Shown here: piece after piece, positions 25,527 through 35,550 of the stretch
Numbering within the stretch: the first letter of the stretch is position 1
Layout: every line of letters starts with the position of its first letter
NCBI RefSeq assembly: GCF_020524485.1
Contig: NZ_JAIVLF010000003.1
Location: 806,001 to 870,000 of the forward strand
Reading direction: 5' to 3'
DNA from: Novosphingobium profundi
Lineage (GTDB): Bacteria; Pseudomonadota; Alphaproteobacteria; Sphingomonadales; Sphingomonadaceae
DNA length: 64,000 nt
The notes under the pieces: model-generated
What the model was told of the DNA's origin: nothing
The model's input: the letters and a program-made list of their open reading frames with translations, nothing else
Database searches by the model: none
Position numbers and translations under genes: made by a program

Positions 25527-28391
25527 TCAGCCCAGCGTACGCTCGCGATGGCTGACCTCGAAGACTTCGAGCTGGTCACCCGCTCGAATGTCGTTCGTAT
25601 CGGCCAGGACCACACCGCACTCGAGGCCGGTGCGCACTTCGTCCACGTCGTCCTTGAAGCGACGCAGCGAGGCGATGGTCGTTGCCGAAACGATGACGTC
25701 GTTGCGGGTAAGACGGGCGTGGAGACCCTTGCGGATCGCGCCCTCGACAACGAGGAGACCCGCCGCCTTGTCCTTCTTGCCCGCCGGGAAGACCTGCTTG
25801 ACCTCGGCGCGGCCGACGACGGTTTCGATCTTCTCGGGGCCCCAGATGCCGGCCATCTGCTTGGCGACTTCCTCGGTGAGCTCGTAGATGACGTCGTAGT
25901 ACATCATCGCGGTCTTGCTCTTCTCGATCTGCTCGCGCGCCTTGGCGTTCGGGCGGACGTTGAAGCCGATGATCGGAGCGCCCGAAGCGGACGCCAGCGA
26001 GACGTCGGTCTCGGTGATGGCGCCCACGCCCGAGTGCAGGATGCGCACCTTGATCTCGTCGTTCGAGAGATTGTGGAGCGCAGCTGCAATCGCTTCCACC
26101 GAGCCCTGCACGTCGGCCTTGATGACGACGGGGTACTCGATGACGTCCTGCTTGGCCTTGAGCGCAGAGAACATCGTGTCGAGCGAGGCAGGCGCGGTGG
26201 CAGTGCGCTTGGCGGTCGCCTGCTCCTGGCGCCACGAGGAGACCTCGCGGGCACGCTGTTCGCTCTCGACCACGGTCAGCACGTCGCCGGCCATCGGCAC
26301 GCCGCCAAGCCCCAGCACCTCGATCGGCATCGAGGGGCCAGCTTCCTTGACCTGCTTGCCCTTGTCATCGTTCATGGCGCGCACACGGCCGCTCTCGGTG
26401 CCGACGACGAAGATGTCGCCGCGCTTGAGCGTACCGCGGTTGACGAGAACCGTGGCGACCGGCCCCTTGCCCTTGTCGAGCTTGGCTTCGATCACGGTGC
26501 CCACCGCGTTGCGGTCCGGGTTGGCCTTGAGTTCCATGAACTCGGCCTGGAGCAGCAGCTTCTCGATCAGTTCATCGAGGCCCTTGCCAGTCTTGGCCGA
26601 GACTTCGACGTCCTGCACATCGCCCGACATGGCCTCGACGATGACCTCGTGCTCAAGCAGACGCTCGCGCACCTTCTGGGCATTCGCCTCTTCCTTGTCG
26701 CACTTGTTGATCGCGACGATCATGGGAACGCCCGCGGCCTTGGTGTGATTGATGGCCTCGATCGTCTGCGGCATGATGCCGTCGTCCGCCGCCACGACCA
26801 GGATGACGATGTCGGTGACGTTGGCACCGCGCATACGCATCTGGGTGAAGGCCGCGTGACCCGGCGTGTCGAGGAAGGTGATCTTGTCCCCGCCCTTCGT
26901 CTTGATCTGGTAGGCGCCCATGTGCTGCGTGATGCCGCCAGCTTCGCCGCGCACCACATCGGTGCCGCGAAGGGCATCGAGCAGCGAGGTCTTGCCGTGG
27001 TCGACGTGGCCCATGATGGTCACGACCGGCGCACGCGGCTTCAGCGTCTCGGGTGCATCGACGTCGCTGTCAACGTTGATGTCCACGTCGCTCGAGGAGA
27101 CACGCTCGATGTTGTGGCCGAATTCCTCGACCAGCAGCTCGGCGGTGTCCTGGTCGATCGTCTGGTTGACGGTGACCATCATGCCCATGTTGAACAGCGC
27201 CTTCACAAGGTCAGCGCCCTTCTCGGCCATGCGGTTGGCGAGTTCCTGAACGGTGATCGCCTCGGGCACGATGACATCGCGTACCTGCTTCTCGCGCGGC
27301 TGCGAACGGCCCGAGAACTGCGCACGGCGCTCCTTCTCACGCGCACGCTTGAGCGCGGCGAGCGAACGTGCACGTGCACCCTCGTCGTCGTTCAGCGCAC
27401 GGTTGACGGTGAGCTTGCCCGACTGGCGACGGTCGTTCTTGCGTTCAGCGCCGCGTGCAGGCGCGCCGCCCTTCTTGGCGGCCGCCGGCTTGGCACCGCC
27501 AGCAGCACCGGCCCCATCGGGCTTGCGCGCGGGTTCGGGACGCTTGACCGGGGTGAAGCGGCGCGGACCGGGCGCGGCAGCGCCGTTGCCCGATGCCGGC
27601 GTTGCGGCGGCGGGCTTGCTGTCCTGCGCAGGCGCAGCCTTGGCAGCCGCCTCGGCTTCGGCCTTGGCCTGTGCTTCGGCTTCCGCCTTGGCCTTGGCGT
27701 CGGCAGCGGCCTTCACCGCGGCTTCTTCCTCGGCGCGGCGGTTGTCTTCGGCGCGGCGCTTTTCTTCCTCGATCGCCTGAAGCTTGGCTTCTTCCTCACG
27801 GCGACGGTTTTCCTCGGCCATGCGCAGGCGATCTTCCTCGGCCTCGCGCTGGAGACGCTTCACGCGCTCCTGCGGCGTTTCACCGGGAGGGCCCTTGCGC
27901 GGCGGCGCGGGCTTGCGCGGGCGGGGCGCCGGAGCGGCCTTGGGTGCAGGCGCCGCCTTTGCAGCAGGTGCCGGAGCGGGCTTGGGGGCCGGAGCGCTCT
28001 TTGCCTCAGGTTCCGGAGCAGCCTTCGCCTCGGGTGCCGGAGCCGCTTCCGCCTTGGGAGCGGGCGCAGGCGCCGGGGCCGGAGCTTCAGCCTTGGCTTC
28101 GGGGGCCGGGGCCGGAGTGGGTGCCGGAGCAGGGGTCGGGGTCGGCGCAGGCGCCGGGGCCTCGGCCTTGGGCTCGGGAGCCTTCGCTTCGGGGGCCTTG
28201 GTCTCGGCCGCCTTGCTTTCGCTCGCGGTGTCCGCGCCCGGCTTGCCAATCACCTTGCGACGCTTGACTTCCACCACGACCTTGTTGGTGCGGCCGTGGC
28301 TGAAGGTCTGCTTGACCTCACCGGCTTCCACGGAACGCTTCAGCCCAAGCGGCTTGCGGCCCAGGGTCGGTTTGTTATCGGTCTCGCTCAT
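25527..28391 (-). CDS. infB: Translation initiation factor IF-2
   Basis: 954 residues. N-terminal IF2 box ([20 protein letters not shown]), a 250-residue low-complexity Ala/Pro/Glu/Lys region with imperfect [18 protein letters not shown] repeats, an IF2_N domain ([20 protein letters not shown]), then the GTPase domain with GHVDHGKTS (G1), DTPGHAAF (G3), NKCDK (G4), followed by the beta-barrel and fMet-tRNA-binding domains. Start ATG 28391 ([10 protein letters not shown]) fits homologues. Last gene of rimP-nusA-ylxR-infB, 24 bases after ylxR. Confidence 0.97.
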   Translation of the reverse strand: MSETDNKPTLGRKPLGLKRSVEAGEVKQTFSHGRTNKVVVEVKRRKVIGKPGADTASESKAAETKAPEAKAPEPKAEAPAPAPTPTPAPAPTPAPAPEAKAEAPAPAPAPAPKAEAAPAPEAKAAPEPEAKSAPAPKPAPAPAAKAAPAPKAAPAPRPRKPAPPRKGPPGETPQERVKRLQREAEEDRLRMAEENRRREEEAKLQAIEEEKRRAEDNRRAEEEAAVKAAADAKAKAEAEAQAKAEAEAAAKAAPAQDSKPAAATPASGNGAAAPGPRRFTPVKRPEPARKPDGAGAAGGAKPAAAKKGGAPARGAERKNDRRQSGKLTVNRALNDDEGARARSLAALKRAREKERRAQFSGRSQPREKQVRDVIVPEAITVQELANRMAEKGADLVKALFNMGMMVTVNQTIDQDTAELLVEEFGHNIERVSSSDVDINVDSDVDAPETLKPRAPVVTIMGHVDHGKTSLLDALRGTDVVRGEAGGITQHMGAYQIKTKGGDKITFLDTPGHAAFTQMRMRGANVTDIVILVVAADDGIMPQTIEAINHTKAAGVPMIVAINKCDKEEANAQKVRERLLEHEVIVEAMSGDVQDVEVSAKTGKGLDELIEKLLLQAEFMELKANPDRNAVGTVIEAKLDKGKGPVATVLVNRGTLKRGDIFVVGTESGRVRAMNDDKGKQVKEAGPSMPIEVLGLGGVPMAGDVLTVVESEQRAREVSSWRQEQATAKRTATAPASLDTMFSALKAKQDVIEYPVVIKADVQGSVEAIAAALHNLSNDEIKVRILHSGVGAITETDVSLASASGAPIIGFNVRPNAKAREQIEKSKTAMMYYDVIYELTEEVAKQMAGIWGPEKIETVVGRAEVKQVFPAGKKDKAAGLLVVEGAIRKGLHARLTRNDVIVSATTIASLRRFKDDVDEVRTGLECGVVLADTNDIRAGDQLEVFEVSHRERTLG

Positions 28392-28415
28392 AATTCTCGT
28401 TTTGCCCTTCAAATC

Positions 28416-29195
28416 TCAATCTGCGTGTGCCCGACCCATGTCGGGTGTCGTCGTGGGCACAGCGTCTTGGGCCTGCCCCTTGCCATCTATTTCTGCGCCA
28501 ACGTCTGGTGTCGGCGCCCCGTCATCGGGCCCGTCATCAGGTGGGTCCTGCCCCTGGAATTGCAGGAGGCGCGTCAGCAGCGAATCGACCCTCTGGGCCG
28601 CGCCGCGATCATTCAGCGCCAGGTGCACGACATTGTCGCGGCCCAATGCCACAGACAGTGTGGTGCGGTCCAGTGGCAAGCGCGTGCCCTTCAGGCCCGA
28701 GCCTTCGGCATCGCGGCCGACACGCCAGGCCTGGTCCAGTTTACGCGATCCATCCTCGCGGGCGTCGGCGGCATGGGCCAGCCAGGCCACCTTGCCCTCA
28801 CGCGCGTTCTGCGCGATCCGGTCCGATCCCATGAGGAGGCGCCCGGACTTCAATTCCAGTCCCAGGCGTTCGGTCAGGGCTTTCTCGAGCCCCTGCGCGA
28901 TGCGCGCGCCAAGGTCCTCGGGGATCGACAGGGGCGCGCCCTTGTAGGCACGCGCCATCGCTCCCTTTAGTTTGCCCTTCGCGAGTGCATTTTCAAGGGT
29001 GTCGCGCGAAACGCCGATCCACGCCCCGCGCCCGGGGGCACGTGCGTGGATATCGGGAAGGACCAAGCCGTCCGGCGAGATCGCCAGACGGATGAAGTCC
29101 TCGCGCGCACCTTTCCGGCCGGAGAGGATGCAGGTCCTCTCCGTCCCGGTGCTATCGATGTCGGAGCTTACGCGCTCATTGCGAGGATTCCGCAT
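28416..29195 (-). CDS. YlxR/DUF448 RNA-binding protein with L7Ae-like tail
   Basis: 259 residues from the ATG at 29195. YlxR domain RTCILSGRKGAREDFIRLA and APGRGAWIGV (about 15-80), followed by a ribosomal-L7Ae-like region (about 110-190, LLMGSDRIAQNAREGKVAWL) and an acidic tail. YlxR (RnpM) modulates RNase P in Firmicutes. A perfect GAGGAGG seven bases upstream supports the start, which lies 20 bases inside the end of nusA, so translation is coupled. Confidence 0.9.
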   Translation of the reverse strand: MRNPRNERVSSDIDSTGTERTCILSGRKGAREDFIRLAISPDGLVLPDIHARAPGRGAWIGVSRDTLENALAKGKLKGAMARAYKGAPLSIPEDLGARIAQGLEKALTERLGLELKSGRLLMGSDRIAQNAREGKVAWLAHAADAREDGSRKLDQAWRVGRDAEGSGLKGTRLPLDRTTLSVALGRDNVVHLALNDRGAAQRVDSLLTRLLQFQGQDPPDDGPDDGAPTPDVGAEIDGKGQAQDAVPTTTPDMGRAHAD

Positions 29196-30858
29196 CGGCG
29201 GCCTCCTCGGTTTCGGGCGCAGCGGCCGTGTCGGCCGTGTCCGCTTCGGCTTCGGTCGTGGCGTCGGCTTCCACCGGCTCCTCGTCCTCGAACCAGTGCG
29301 CACGCGCAGCCATGATGATCTCGTTGCCCTGCTCTTCGGTCAGGCCATACTCGCCGAGCACGCCGCCCTTGTCCTCGTCGCGGGCGCGGCGGTTCACCGA
29401 ACCGTCGCGGCGACGCTGCTCGGTGCGCTTCTTGGCGATGAGCTCGTCGGTGGCAAGGTCCGCCAGATCGTCGAGCGTCTTGATGCCGCCCTTGCCGAGC
29501 ACGACCAGCATGCCTTCGGTGAGGTGCGGGAGTTCGGCCAGGCCGTCCTCGACGCCAAGCGCACGGCGCTCCTCGCGGTAGGCGTCCTCGCGGCGCTCGA
29601 GTGCCTCGTGGGCACGGTTCTGGAGCTCTTCGGCGAGTTCCTCGTCGAGGCCCTCGATCGAGGCGAGTTCGCTCATGTCGATGTAGGCGACTTCCTCCAG
29701 CTCGGTGAAGCCTTCGGCCACCAGCAGCTGCGAAAGCGTCTCGTCGAGATCCAGTTCGTTCTCGAACATGGTCGAGCGCTCGGTGAATTCCTTCTGGCGC
29801 TTCTCCGAGGATTCGGCCTCGGTCATGATGTCGATCTGCGAGCCGGTGAGCTGCGAGGCGAGGCGCACGTTCTGGCCGCGGCGGCCAATGGCGAGCGAAA
29901 GCTGGTCATCGGGCACGACGACCTCGATGCGGCTTTCTTCCTCGTCGATGACGACGCGGCTGACAGTCGCGGGCTGGAGCGCGTTGACGACGAAGGTCGC
30001 GGTGTCCTCGCTCCAGGGAATGATGTCGATCTTCTCGCCCTGCATTTCCTGGACGACCGCCTGAACGCGGCTGCCCTTCATGCCGACGCAGGCGCCCACG
30101 GGGTCGATCGAGTGGTCGTGGCTGATCACGCCGATCTTGGCGCGCGAACCCGGGTCACGGGCCGCAGCCTTGATCTCGATGATGCCGTCGTAGATCTCGG
30201 GGACTTCCTGCGCGAAGAGCTTCTTCATGAAGTCCGGGTGGGCGCGCGAAAGGAAGATCTGGGGACCGCGGTTCTGGCGCTCGACGCGCAGGACCAGGGC
30301 ACGCACGCGCTCGCCGACACGGGCGGCTTCGCGCGGGATCTGCTGGTCGCGGCGGATCACGCCTTCGGCGCGGCCCAGGTTCACGATCACGTGGCCGAAT
30401 TCGACGGACTTGATGACGCCCGTGATGATTTCACCCGCGCGGTCCTTGAATTCCTCGTACTGGCGGTCGCGCTCGGCGTCGCGCACCTTCTGGAAGATGA
30501 CCTGCTTGGCCGACTGCGCATCGATACGGCCGAGATCGACAGGGGGCAGCGGATCGACGATGAAGTCGCCCAGCTTGGCTTCCTTGTCGAGCTTCTGCGC
30601 CTGCTTGAGGTCGACCTGCTTGAAGTAGTCGTCGACTTCCTCGACCACCTCGACGACACGCCACAGGCGCAGGTCGCCGGTGCGCGGATCGAGCTTGGCG
30701 CGGATGTCATTCTCGGCGCCGTAGCGGTTGCGCGCCGACTTCTGGATGGCTTCCTCCATCGCCTCGATGACGATCGCCTTGTCGATCATCTTCTCGGAGG
30801 CAACGGCATTCGCGATCGCGAGCAGCTCGGCGCGGTTGGCGGAAATCGCACTGGCCAT
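29176..30858 (-). CDS. nusA: Transcription elongation factor NusA
   Basis: 560 residues. N-terminal polymerase-binding domain, S1 domain ([20 protein letters not shown]), two KH domains ([39 protein letters not shown]), and two acidic helix-hairpin-helix repeats in the C-terminal domain ([20 protein letters not shown]), ending in an acidic tail. Three bases separate it from rimP; it overlaps ylxR by 20 bases. Confidence 0.97.
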   Translation of the reverse strand: MASAISANRAELLAIANAVASEKMIDKAIVIEAMEEAIQKSARNRYGAENDIRAKLDPRTGDLRLWRVVEVVEEVDDYFKQVDLKQAQKLDKEAKLGDFIVDPLPPVDLGRIDAQSAKQVIFQKVRDAERDRQYEEFKDRAGEIITGVIKSVEFGHVIVNLGRAEGVIRRDQQIPREAARVGERVRALVLRVERQNRGPQIFLSRAHPDFMKKLFAQEVPEIYDGIIEIKAAARDPGSRAKIGVISHDHSIDPVGACVGMKGSRVQAVVQEMQGEKIDIIPWSEDTATFVVNALQPATVSRVVIDEEESRIEVVVPDDQLSLAIGRRGQNVRLASQLTGSQIDIMTEAESSEKRQKEFTERSTMFENELDLDETLSQLLVAEGFTELEEVAYIDMSELASIEGLDEELAEELQNRAHEALERREDAYREERRALGVEDGLAELPHLTEGMLVVLGKGGIKTLDDLADLATDELIAKKRTEQRRRDGSVNRRARDEDKGGVLGEYGLTEEQGNEIIMAARAHWFEDEEPVEADATTEAEADTADTAAAPETEEAADAESSQ

Positions 30859-30861
30859 GGC

Positions 30862-31434
30862 TTAGTCTTCCTGTTCCTCAAGAATGTCGTCCGCACCGTC
30901 GGTGTCGAGCGGGCGGGTGGCTGCGATCAGGCGGTCGGTAAGGACAAGCCTGGCGGAATGGATGTCACCGAGCGGGAAGGAAACCCGGCCCGACTTCTTG
31001 TCCTCGATGGTCACGACTTCGGCGCCCGCCTCACCCTCGATGCCGACGAGATCGCCGTTCAGGGCCTTGCGGTTGCCATCGACCGGCACCGTCAGGTTGA
31101 TGCGCGCCTCGTGACCGGCCCACTTGGCGTAGTCCTTGGGGCGCGTCAGCGGACGGTCGATGCCCGGCGAACTGACCTCGAGGCGGTAGGCCTCCTCGAT
31201 CAGCACGTCGCCCGCCTCTTCGAGCGCGTCCATGCGGTCCGAGATGCGGTGCGAGAGCTCCACACAATCGTCCAGCACGAGCTGCCCGGTCTCGGGACGC
31301 TCGGCCATGATCTGCAGCGCAATCTCGTCGTCGCCGACCTCGCTCTTGCCGAACAGGCGCACGCGCACGAGCTCGAAGCCGAGGGCGGTGACCTCCGGTT
31401 CGATGACTTCGGTAAGGCGTGCAAGATCGGCCAA
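30862..31434 (-). CDS. rimP: Ribosome maturation factor RimP
   Basis: 190 residues with a TTG start at 31434 preceded by GGAG six bases away. Signature YRLEVSSPGIDRPLTRPKDY, then EVVTIEDKKSGRVSFPLGD. Needed for 30S assembly. First gene of the rimP-nusA-ylxR-infB unit, as in most alphaproteobacteria; no metY-like tRNA precedes it. Confidence 0.95.
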   Translation of the reverse strand: MADLARLTEVIEPEVTALGFELVRVRLFGKSEVGDDEIALQIMAERPETGQLVLDDCVELSHRISDRMDALEEAGDVLIEEAYRLEVSSPGIDRPLTRPKDYAKWAGHEARINLTVPVDGNRKALNGDLVGIEGEAGAEVVTIEDKKSGRVSFPLGDIHSARLVLTDRLIAATRPLDTDGADDILEEQED

Positions 31435-31835
31435 GCGGAACTCCAGCTACAGAATAGAGCGATTCGCCCTGAGGCGAGTCGCGAGATAAAACGCATCGGG
31501 AAACGCGGTTTCGCGCCGGCCCCTGTCCGGCGCCAGCCCGATCCATGTTTCACCAATGTCGGGATGAGCCTGCAGATAGGCTCTTTCACGCAAAGATGCA
31601 AGGGCCACGTTCGGGCCAAGGCAGGGCCTGCACCGCCAGGCTCCGGGCATACGTGCCCCATGCGCCGGACAAAAAGGGCGGCGAGACGCCCCGAAGGCCT
31701 CCCGCCGCCACGAAGCGAGACGGACCCGAACCGACCAAAGCCGATCCAAATGGGCCTGTCATCACTCCCCCATGTGCTCCACGCAGGTGCTGTGCGTCTG
31801 AAGTGCAGTCCCTGCGCGAAGATCGCGAAATTCCA
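31435..31835. other. Leader/promoter region of the rimP operon
   Basis: 401 bases without a convincing gene. A 10-bp hairpin (31459-31468 with 31473-31482, one wobble pair) sits about 25 bases before the rimP start and could affect its translation. The rest shows no tRNA and no clear promoter to my eye. Confidence 0.4.
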
Positions 31836-32312
31836 TTACGCCGCGCAGCGGCGGCGCTCGATACGTCCTCCCAGCAGGCCACAGGCCCGCATGCTCGTCA
31901 CCTGTCGGCCTCCGACCACCAGGTGATCGGCAAATTCCAGTTCAAGTGCGCGGCCCAGCGCCTGAAGGCCATGAGTCGCGCGAATATCGGCGGCGCTCGG
32001 GCGCGGATCACCCGAGGGGTGGTTGTGCGCGAGAAGGAAGCCCGCAGCCCCCAATCGCAGCGCCGGCGCTATCAACGGGCGGTAGCGGCCATGAACGGCA
32101 TTCACATCCTCGCCCCCCAGAAACACGTGGCCAAGCGCATGGCCCTGGGTATCGAGATAGGCGATCAGCAGGACCTCACGCGCCAGCGGGCCCATCAGGT
32201 CGGCGAGGAGCGGCGGGAAATCCCGGCTCAACACCCGCACCTGGGCTAGCTGGTCGGCCAGCTCTGCCAGGCGATGTCCGTCCCCTCGCGGCGCACACGG
32301 CGCATGTGGCAC
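31836..32312 (-). CDS. RadC-like JAB/MPN-domain protein
   Basis: About 158 residues if translation starts at the GTG at 32312; the start is uncertain. The JAMM-like metal motif is LLAHNHPSGDPRPSAAD, preceded by EVLLIAYLDTQGHALGHVF, and followed by DHLVVGG. The helix-hairpin-helix half of full RadC is absent, so only the JAB part is present. The N-terminus overlaps the 3' end of the membrane-protein gene by about 67 bases. RadC-family function remains unsettled. Confidence 0.72.
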   Translation of the reverse strand: MPHAPCAPRGDGHRLAELADQLAQVRVLSRDFPPLLADLMGPLAREVLLIAYLDTQGHALGHVFLGGEDVNAVHGRYRPLIAPALRLGAAGFLLAHNHPSGDPRPSAADIRATHGLQALGRALELEFADHLVVGGRQVTSMRACGLLGGRIERRRCAA

Positions 32313-32707
32313 AAGGTGCCGATCAGGAGCGCGATCATGACCACGAAGGTCGGACCATCGCGCATCAGCGCGTAGACAATCGCGGGAATGTCGAGGTCCG
32401 CCCAGCGGGCGAAGTGCGCGCTCAGGCTCAGCAATTGCAACGCGGCTGCCCATAACGGCCAGACCCTCCTTGCATTGAGCGCGATGATGCCAAAGCCCAG
32501 CATGCCGACGACGTCGGTCAGGAAGGCCACGGGATCGACCGCGTAATACTGGCTGGGAAGAACGAATTCTCCGACCGACTGGAGCGCCCACATGGCCAGT
32601 ATGACCATGCCGCCCCAGCGTTCCGGCTCGCCCCCCTTCCAGGCCGCCAGTCCGGGACTGACGACCAGAAGCAGGAAGAAAGCAGGCAGGAAGATGCCCG
32701 AGAGCAT
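32246..32707 (-). CDS. Hypothetical four- or five-helix membrane protein
   Basis: About 153 residues from the ATG at 32707, with GGGGGA upstream; an ATG at 32722 is an alternative. Hydrophobic segments LSGIFLPAFFLLLVVSPGLA, GMVILAMWALQSVGEFVL, VAFLTDVVGMLGFGIIAL and FVVMIALLIGTLC. No family recognised. Overlaps the JAB-domain gene at its 3' end, so the two are probably co-expressed. Confidence 0.7.
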   Translation of the reverse strand: MLSGIFLPAFFLLLVVSPGLAAWKGGEPERWGGMVILAMWALQSVGEFVLPSQYYAVDPVAFLTDVVGMLGFGIIALNARRVWPLWAAALQLLSLSAHFARWADLDIPAIVYALMRDGPTFVVMIALLIGTLCHMRRVRREGTDIAWQSWPTS

Positions 32708-32742
32708 CGCAGGTTCCCCCATTACAGCCGCACCCGTGGGTG

Positions 32743-33096
32743 TCAGGCGGCGCGCTCCACGGCGGCGTCGCCTTCCATATCCTCACCCGCGGTGCTGGCA
32801 AGGCTCCCCTCTTCAGGGCACCCGGCTACCGGAATACCCATGGTTTCTGCAAGCTGCGAGAGGTCGCCGTGGGCGCGCAGCAGTTCGCCGCGGGCGGCCA
32901 TCAGGTTCTTCTGCATGGCGGCAATGCGCATCATCGGGCGCTGACCGGCGTGCGCAGCTTCGGCGGTGGCGACACGGGCGCGGGCCATTTCGGCCATGAG
33001 ATCGCCCGAGCGGGCAAGCAGTTCGTCCATGGCATCCTCAAGCGAGGTCACCGAACGGCCGATACGCAGGCTGGCAACTTCAGGGGTCATGGTCAT
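32743..33096 (-). CDS. Hypothetical coiled-coil protein, 117 aa
   Basis: Start ATG 33096 with GGAG nine bases upstream. Mostly helical and Ala-rich (TSLEDAMDELLARSGDLMAE, MQKNLMAARGELLRAHGDLS), followed by an acidic tail. No family recognised. It follows the membrane-anchored LuxR gene on the same strand after a hairpin cluster, so it may be part of the same regulatory unit. Confidence 0.7.
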   Translation of the reverse strand: MTMTPEVASLRIGRSVTSLEDAMDELLARSGDLMAEMARARVATAEAAHAGQRPMMRIAAMQKNLMAARGELLRAHGDLSQLAETMGIPVAGCPEEGSLASTAGEDMEGDAAVERAA

Positions 33097-33139
33097 GTCG
33101 TCGTCTCCGGTCCTATGCCGGGGCCACACGAGAAGGCAG

Positions 33140-33196
33140 GGCCGCGGCGCGAGCGGCCGACCTGAAATGAGGTCGACCAGGGTCTGGCGAAGACCC
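33140..33196. other. Three tandem hairpins after the LuxR gene
   Basis: Stems 33140-33145/33153-33158, 33158-33163/33170-33175 and 33180-33185/33191-33196 follow one another in 57 bases between the LuxR-type gene and the next gene on the minus strand. They could terminate or attenuate transcription or stabilise the upstream mRNA. Confidence 0.5.
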
Positions 33197-33208
33197 CGGC
33201 ACGAACTT

Positions 33209-33745
33209 TCAGATAAGGCGCTCCAACGCGTCGGCTACTGCCAGCGAGGTGGCCAGCGTCATCGCCATGACCATCGCAAGAACGAGGATCGCGGCAACGC
33301 GGCCAATACGCCCGAACTTCTGGTCCAGGGTCTCCAGGCCCACCGGAGCGGTCACGACAGGCTCGCGCTCTTCCTCCAGCCACTCGGGAAACCCCATCAT
33401 GGGGCGGGCATCGGAGAGAACGAACTGCGGCGTATCCGGCAGGTCCTGAAGCAGACTTTCAACGTCTGCCCCCGGTTCGTCGACACGCGAAAAATCACAT
33501 GTGGTTTTTCCACATAGGTCGCACAGACGGGCGTAGAAACGCGCGGTTTCCTTACGGTTGGAGGTCCCCCACTTGTCGCGCACCCCGGCAATGCGCTGGT
33601 CGACCGTGTTGGGCGCGATGCCCAGCTCGCGCGCGATCTCCTTGGTCGTGCGGTGCAGGACCAGCAGATCGAGCACCTCGCGCTGCTTTGCGGTCAGGCC
33701 GTCCAGCAGCGCCCGGGCGCGGTGTTCATCCATCTCAACAGGCAT
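33209..33745 (-). CDS. LuxR-type HTH regulator with C-terminal membrane anchor
   Basis: 178 residues. The HTH comes first (LTAKQREVLDLLVLHRTTKE, then IARELGIAPNTVDQRIAGVR), followed by a Cys-rich stretch (ARLCDLCGKTTCDF) and one C-terminal TM helix (VAAILVLAMVMAMTLATSLA). This is the reverse of ordinary LuxR proteins, whose sensor precedes the HTH. It suggests a membrane-tethered regulator, perhaps redox- or metal-sensing through the Cys cluster. It lies 209 bases from pspF, on the same strand. Confidence 0.82.
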   Translation of the reverse strand: MPVEMDEHRARALLDGLTAKQREVLDLLVLHRTTKEIARELGIAPNTVDQRIAGVRDKWGTSNRKETARFYARLCDLCGKTTCDFSRVDEPGADVESLLQDLPDTPQFVLSDARPMMGFPEWLEEEREPVVTAPVGLETLDQKFGRIGRVAAILVLAMVMAMTLATSLAVADALERLI

Positions 33746-33953
33746 GGCTCACGTTACAATCGCTCATCTTCGGGGCATGGACTGTAGCAAAATCGCCACG
33801 GGACCGAAATTCCCCACGTGTCCGATTTTGCAACAGGTCCATCAATAAGAACAGCCAGCCCTGCCCGATCATCGTCAAAACGGCTATCCCTATCGACAAA
33901 GCGCGCGGATTCGCCCCCTGTTCCGATCCACCCCGGCCCACAACCGCTCCGCG

Positions 33954-35015
33954 CTAGGCACCCGGGGCCAGCGCATGGCGCTTCATCGCGTGGCGCAGCT
34001 GGTCGTAGCTGAGCCCCAGCGCCTTGGCCGTGCGCCGCTGGTTCCACCGATTCGCCTCGAGCCCCCGGCACAGCAGATCGCACTCGAACGCATCGACAGC
34101 GGCGCGCAGATCGCCCGGGAGCGGACCGGAGGCGGGCTCCCTTTCCTCGGCGCTCCGGGCCACCGCGCCTGAAGTTGCAGCCAGCACCTGCGAAGAAGAT
34201 GTGGGCGCGGACTGCCCTGCCTCGGACGCGTCCTCCACCCGCCATGGGCTACCGAAGGGGTCGAAGACGACCTGCCCGATCGGCTCCTCCGGGATATCCC
34301 AGCGGTAGACCGCCCGCTCGACCACGTTGCGCAGTTCGCGCACATTGCCCGGCCAGGCGTAGGCCTCCAGTTCGTCCAGCGCCGGGCGGGCAAAGCCGGG
34401 CCACCCCTCCCAGGCCAGTTCGGCCGCCATGCGCCGCCCATAGTAATCCGCCAGTTCGAAGACATCGCCTTCGCGCGCGCGCAAGGGCGGAAGCGTGATC
34501 ACCTCGAAACTCAGCCGGTCGAGCAGGTCGGAACGGAACGCCCCCTCGCGCGCCATGCGCGGCAGGTCCGCGTTGGTCGCCGCAACGATGCGCACGTCAA
34601 CCGTGATCGGACGCGAGGCGCCGATGCGCGCCACCTCGCCATATTCGATCGCGCGCAGGAGACGCTCCTGCGCGGCCATCGAGAGATTGCCCAGTTCATC
34701 GAGGAACAGCGTGCCCCCGTCCGCCTCTTCGAAGCGCCCTGCCCGCGCACGCGTCGCGCCGGTGAAAGCGCCCGCCTCATGGCCGAAGAGCTCGGCCTCG
34801 ATGAGAGTTTCGGGCAGCGCCGCGCAGTTGAGCGTAACCAGCGGTTCACCCCAACGCGGCGAAAGGCGATGCAGGCGCTGGGCGATCAGCTCCTTGCCCG
34901 TACCGCGCTCACCAATGACGAGCACGGGACGGGTGATCGGGGCGGCGCGACTGGTGCGCTCCACCGCATCGAGAAAGGCGACCGACTGGCCAACGAACTG
35001 AACGTCACGATCCAT
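33954..35015 (-). CDS. pspF: PspF, sigma54 enhancer-binding activator
   Basis: 353 residues from the ATG at 35015 ([20 protein letters not shown]). AAA+ domain with GERGTGKE (Walker A), GAFTGA (sigma54 contact loop), GGTLFLDEL (Walker B), and a Fis-type C-terminal HTH ([20 protein letters not shown]). It lacks an N-terminal receiver, as PspF does. In E. coli PspA inhibits PspF until the inner membrane is stressed. Divergent from the psp operon; no strong ribosome site precedes the start. Confidence 0.92.
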   Translation of the reverse strand: MDRDVQFVGQSVAFLDAVERTSRAAPITRPVLVIGERGTGKELIAQRLHRLSPRWGEPLVTLNCAALPETLIEAELFGHEAGAFTGATRARAGRFEEADGGTLFLDELGNLSMAAQERLLRAIEYGEVARIGASRPITVDVRIVAATNADLPRMAREGAFRSDLLDRLSFEVITLPPLRAREGDVFELADYYGRRMAAELAWEGWPGFARPALDELEAYAWPGNVRELRNVVERAVYRWDIPEEPIGQVVFDPFGSPWRVEDASEAGQSAPTSSSQVLAATSGAVARSAEEREPASGPLPGDLRAAVDAFECDLLCRGLEANRWNQRRTAKALGLSYDQLRHAMKRHALAPGA

Positions 35016-35116
35016 TGCGAATATTTGGCGCATTTTACCATTATTTGGCAACACGTAAGATGTGGTTCATCGGCCAGACAGTTAGCAAAGCCTGCAATTC
35101 AGCCATTTTTCGCATT

Positions 35117-35132
35117 TGGCACGCCTCCTGCA
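35117..35132 (+). promoter_or_regulatory. Sigma54 promoter of the psp operon
   Basis: TGGCACG-N4-CTGCA with GG and GC exactly in the -24/-12 register (one mismatch, C for T). It stands 50 bases before the first psp gene. GTTAGCAAA at 35081-35089 resembles, on the opposite strand, the core of the E. coli PspF upstream activating sites (inference from remembered consensus). Confidence 0.8.
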
Positions 35133-35182
35133 ATGTCTTGGGCAACACGCCGAAAGGCACACTGCAACAGGGATTTTTCGCC

Positions 35183-35389
35183 ATGCCGCTGCGTACCGCC
35201 AGCTCCGACCAGACCGGTTCCGACCTCGCCGCCCGCCAGCCGCGTGCGACCCTTGCCCGCACCAAGCTCGACTGGGCGATCATTGCCAGCCTGCTGGCGA
35301 TGGGCGCCCTCAACCTGATGGCGATGGCCGACCAGCTCGCCCCGGCCAAGGCCTACGCCGCCCCCATTTGCGGAGTACCCCTCGCATGA
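35183..35389 (+). CDS. Small single-TM protein, first gene of psp operon
   Basis: 68 residues from the ATG at 35183, with AGGGA upstream. Polar N-terminus, one TM ([20 protein letters not shown]), short tail. No named family. It is the first gene after the sigma54 promoter, so it should be induced with pspA. Its stop overlaps, by four bases (ATGA), an in-frame upstream ATG of pspA. Confidence 0.7.
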   Translation: MPLRTASSDQTGSDLAARQPRATLARTKLDWAIIASLLAMGALNLMAMADQLAPAKAYAAPICGVPLA

Positions 35390-35550
35390 GCCGCCTCGAC
35401 ACCGAAATCGAAATCCTTCACGCCTCCAGCGATGCGTGCGATGATCGCGGACAACGCCAGGGCGGTCGCACCTGGCACGCCGCCAACGACAGCCACGCCT
35501 CGTTCACCACCTCCACCCGCCGCCCGAGCCACAACAAAGGAATAGCCAGC

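Noticed and set aside
27500..28250. Repeat-like Ala/Pro/Glu codon tract as a possible repeat array
   Set aside because: It is the known low-complexity N-terminal region of IF-2.
25497..28970. A 1157-codon plus-strand frame opposite infB
   Set aside because: Antisense shadow of GC-rich infB; low-complexity product and no family match, while the minus strand encodes full IF-2.
31447..31749. 100-codon minus-strand frame upstream of rimP
   Set aside because: Composition unlike the neighbouring proteins, no ribosome site; more likely the rimP leader.
28972..31926. A 984-codon plus-strand frame opposite nusA and rimP
   Set aside because: Antisense shadow; the minus strand shows NusA, YlxR and RimP domains in order with correct ribosome sites.
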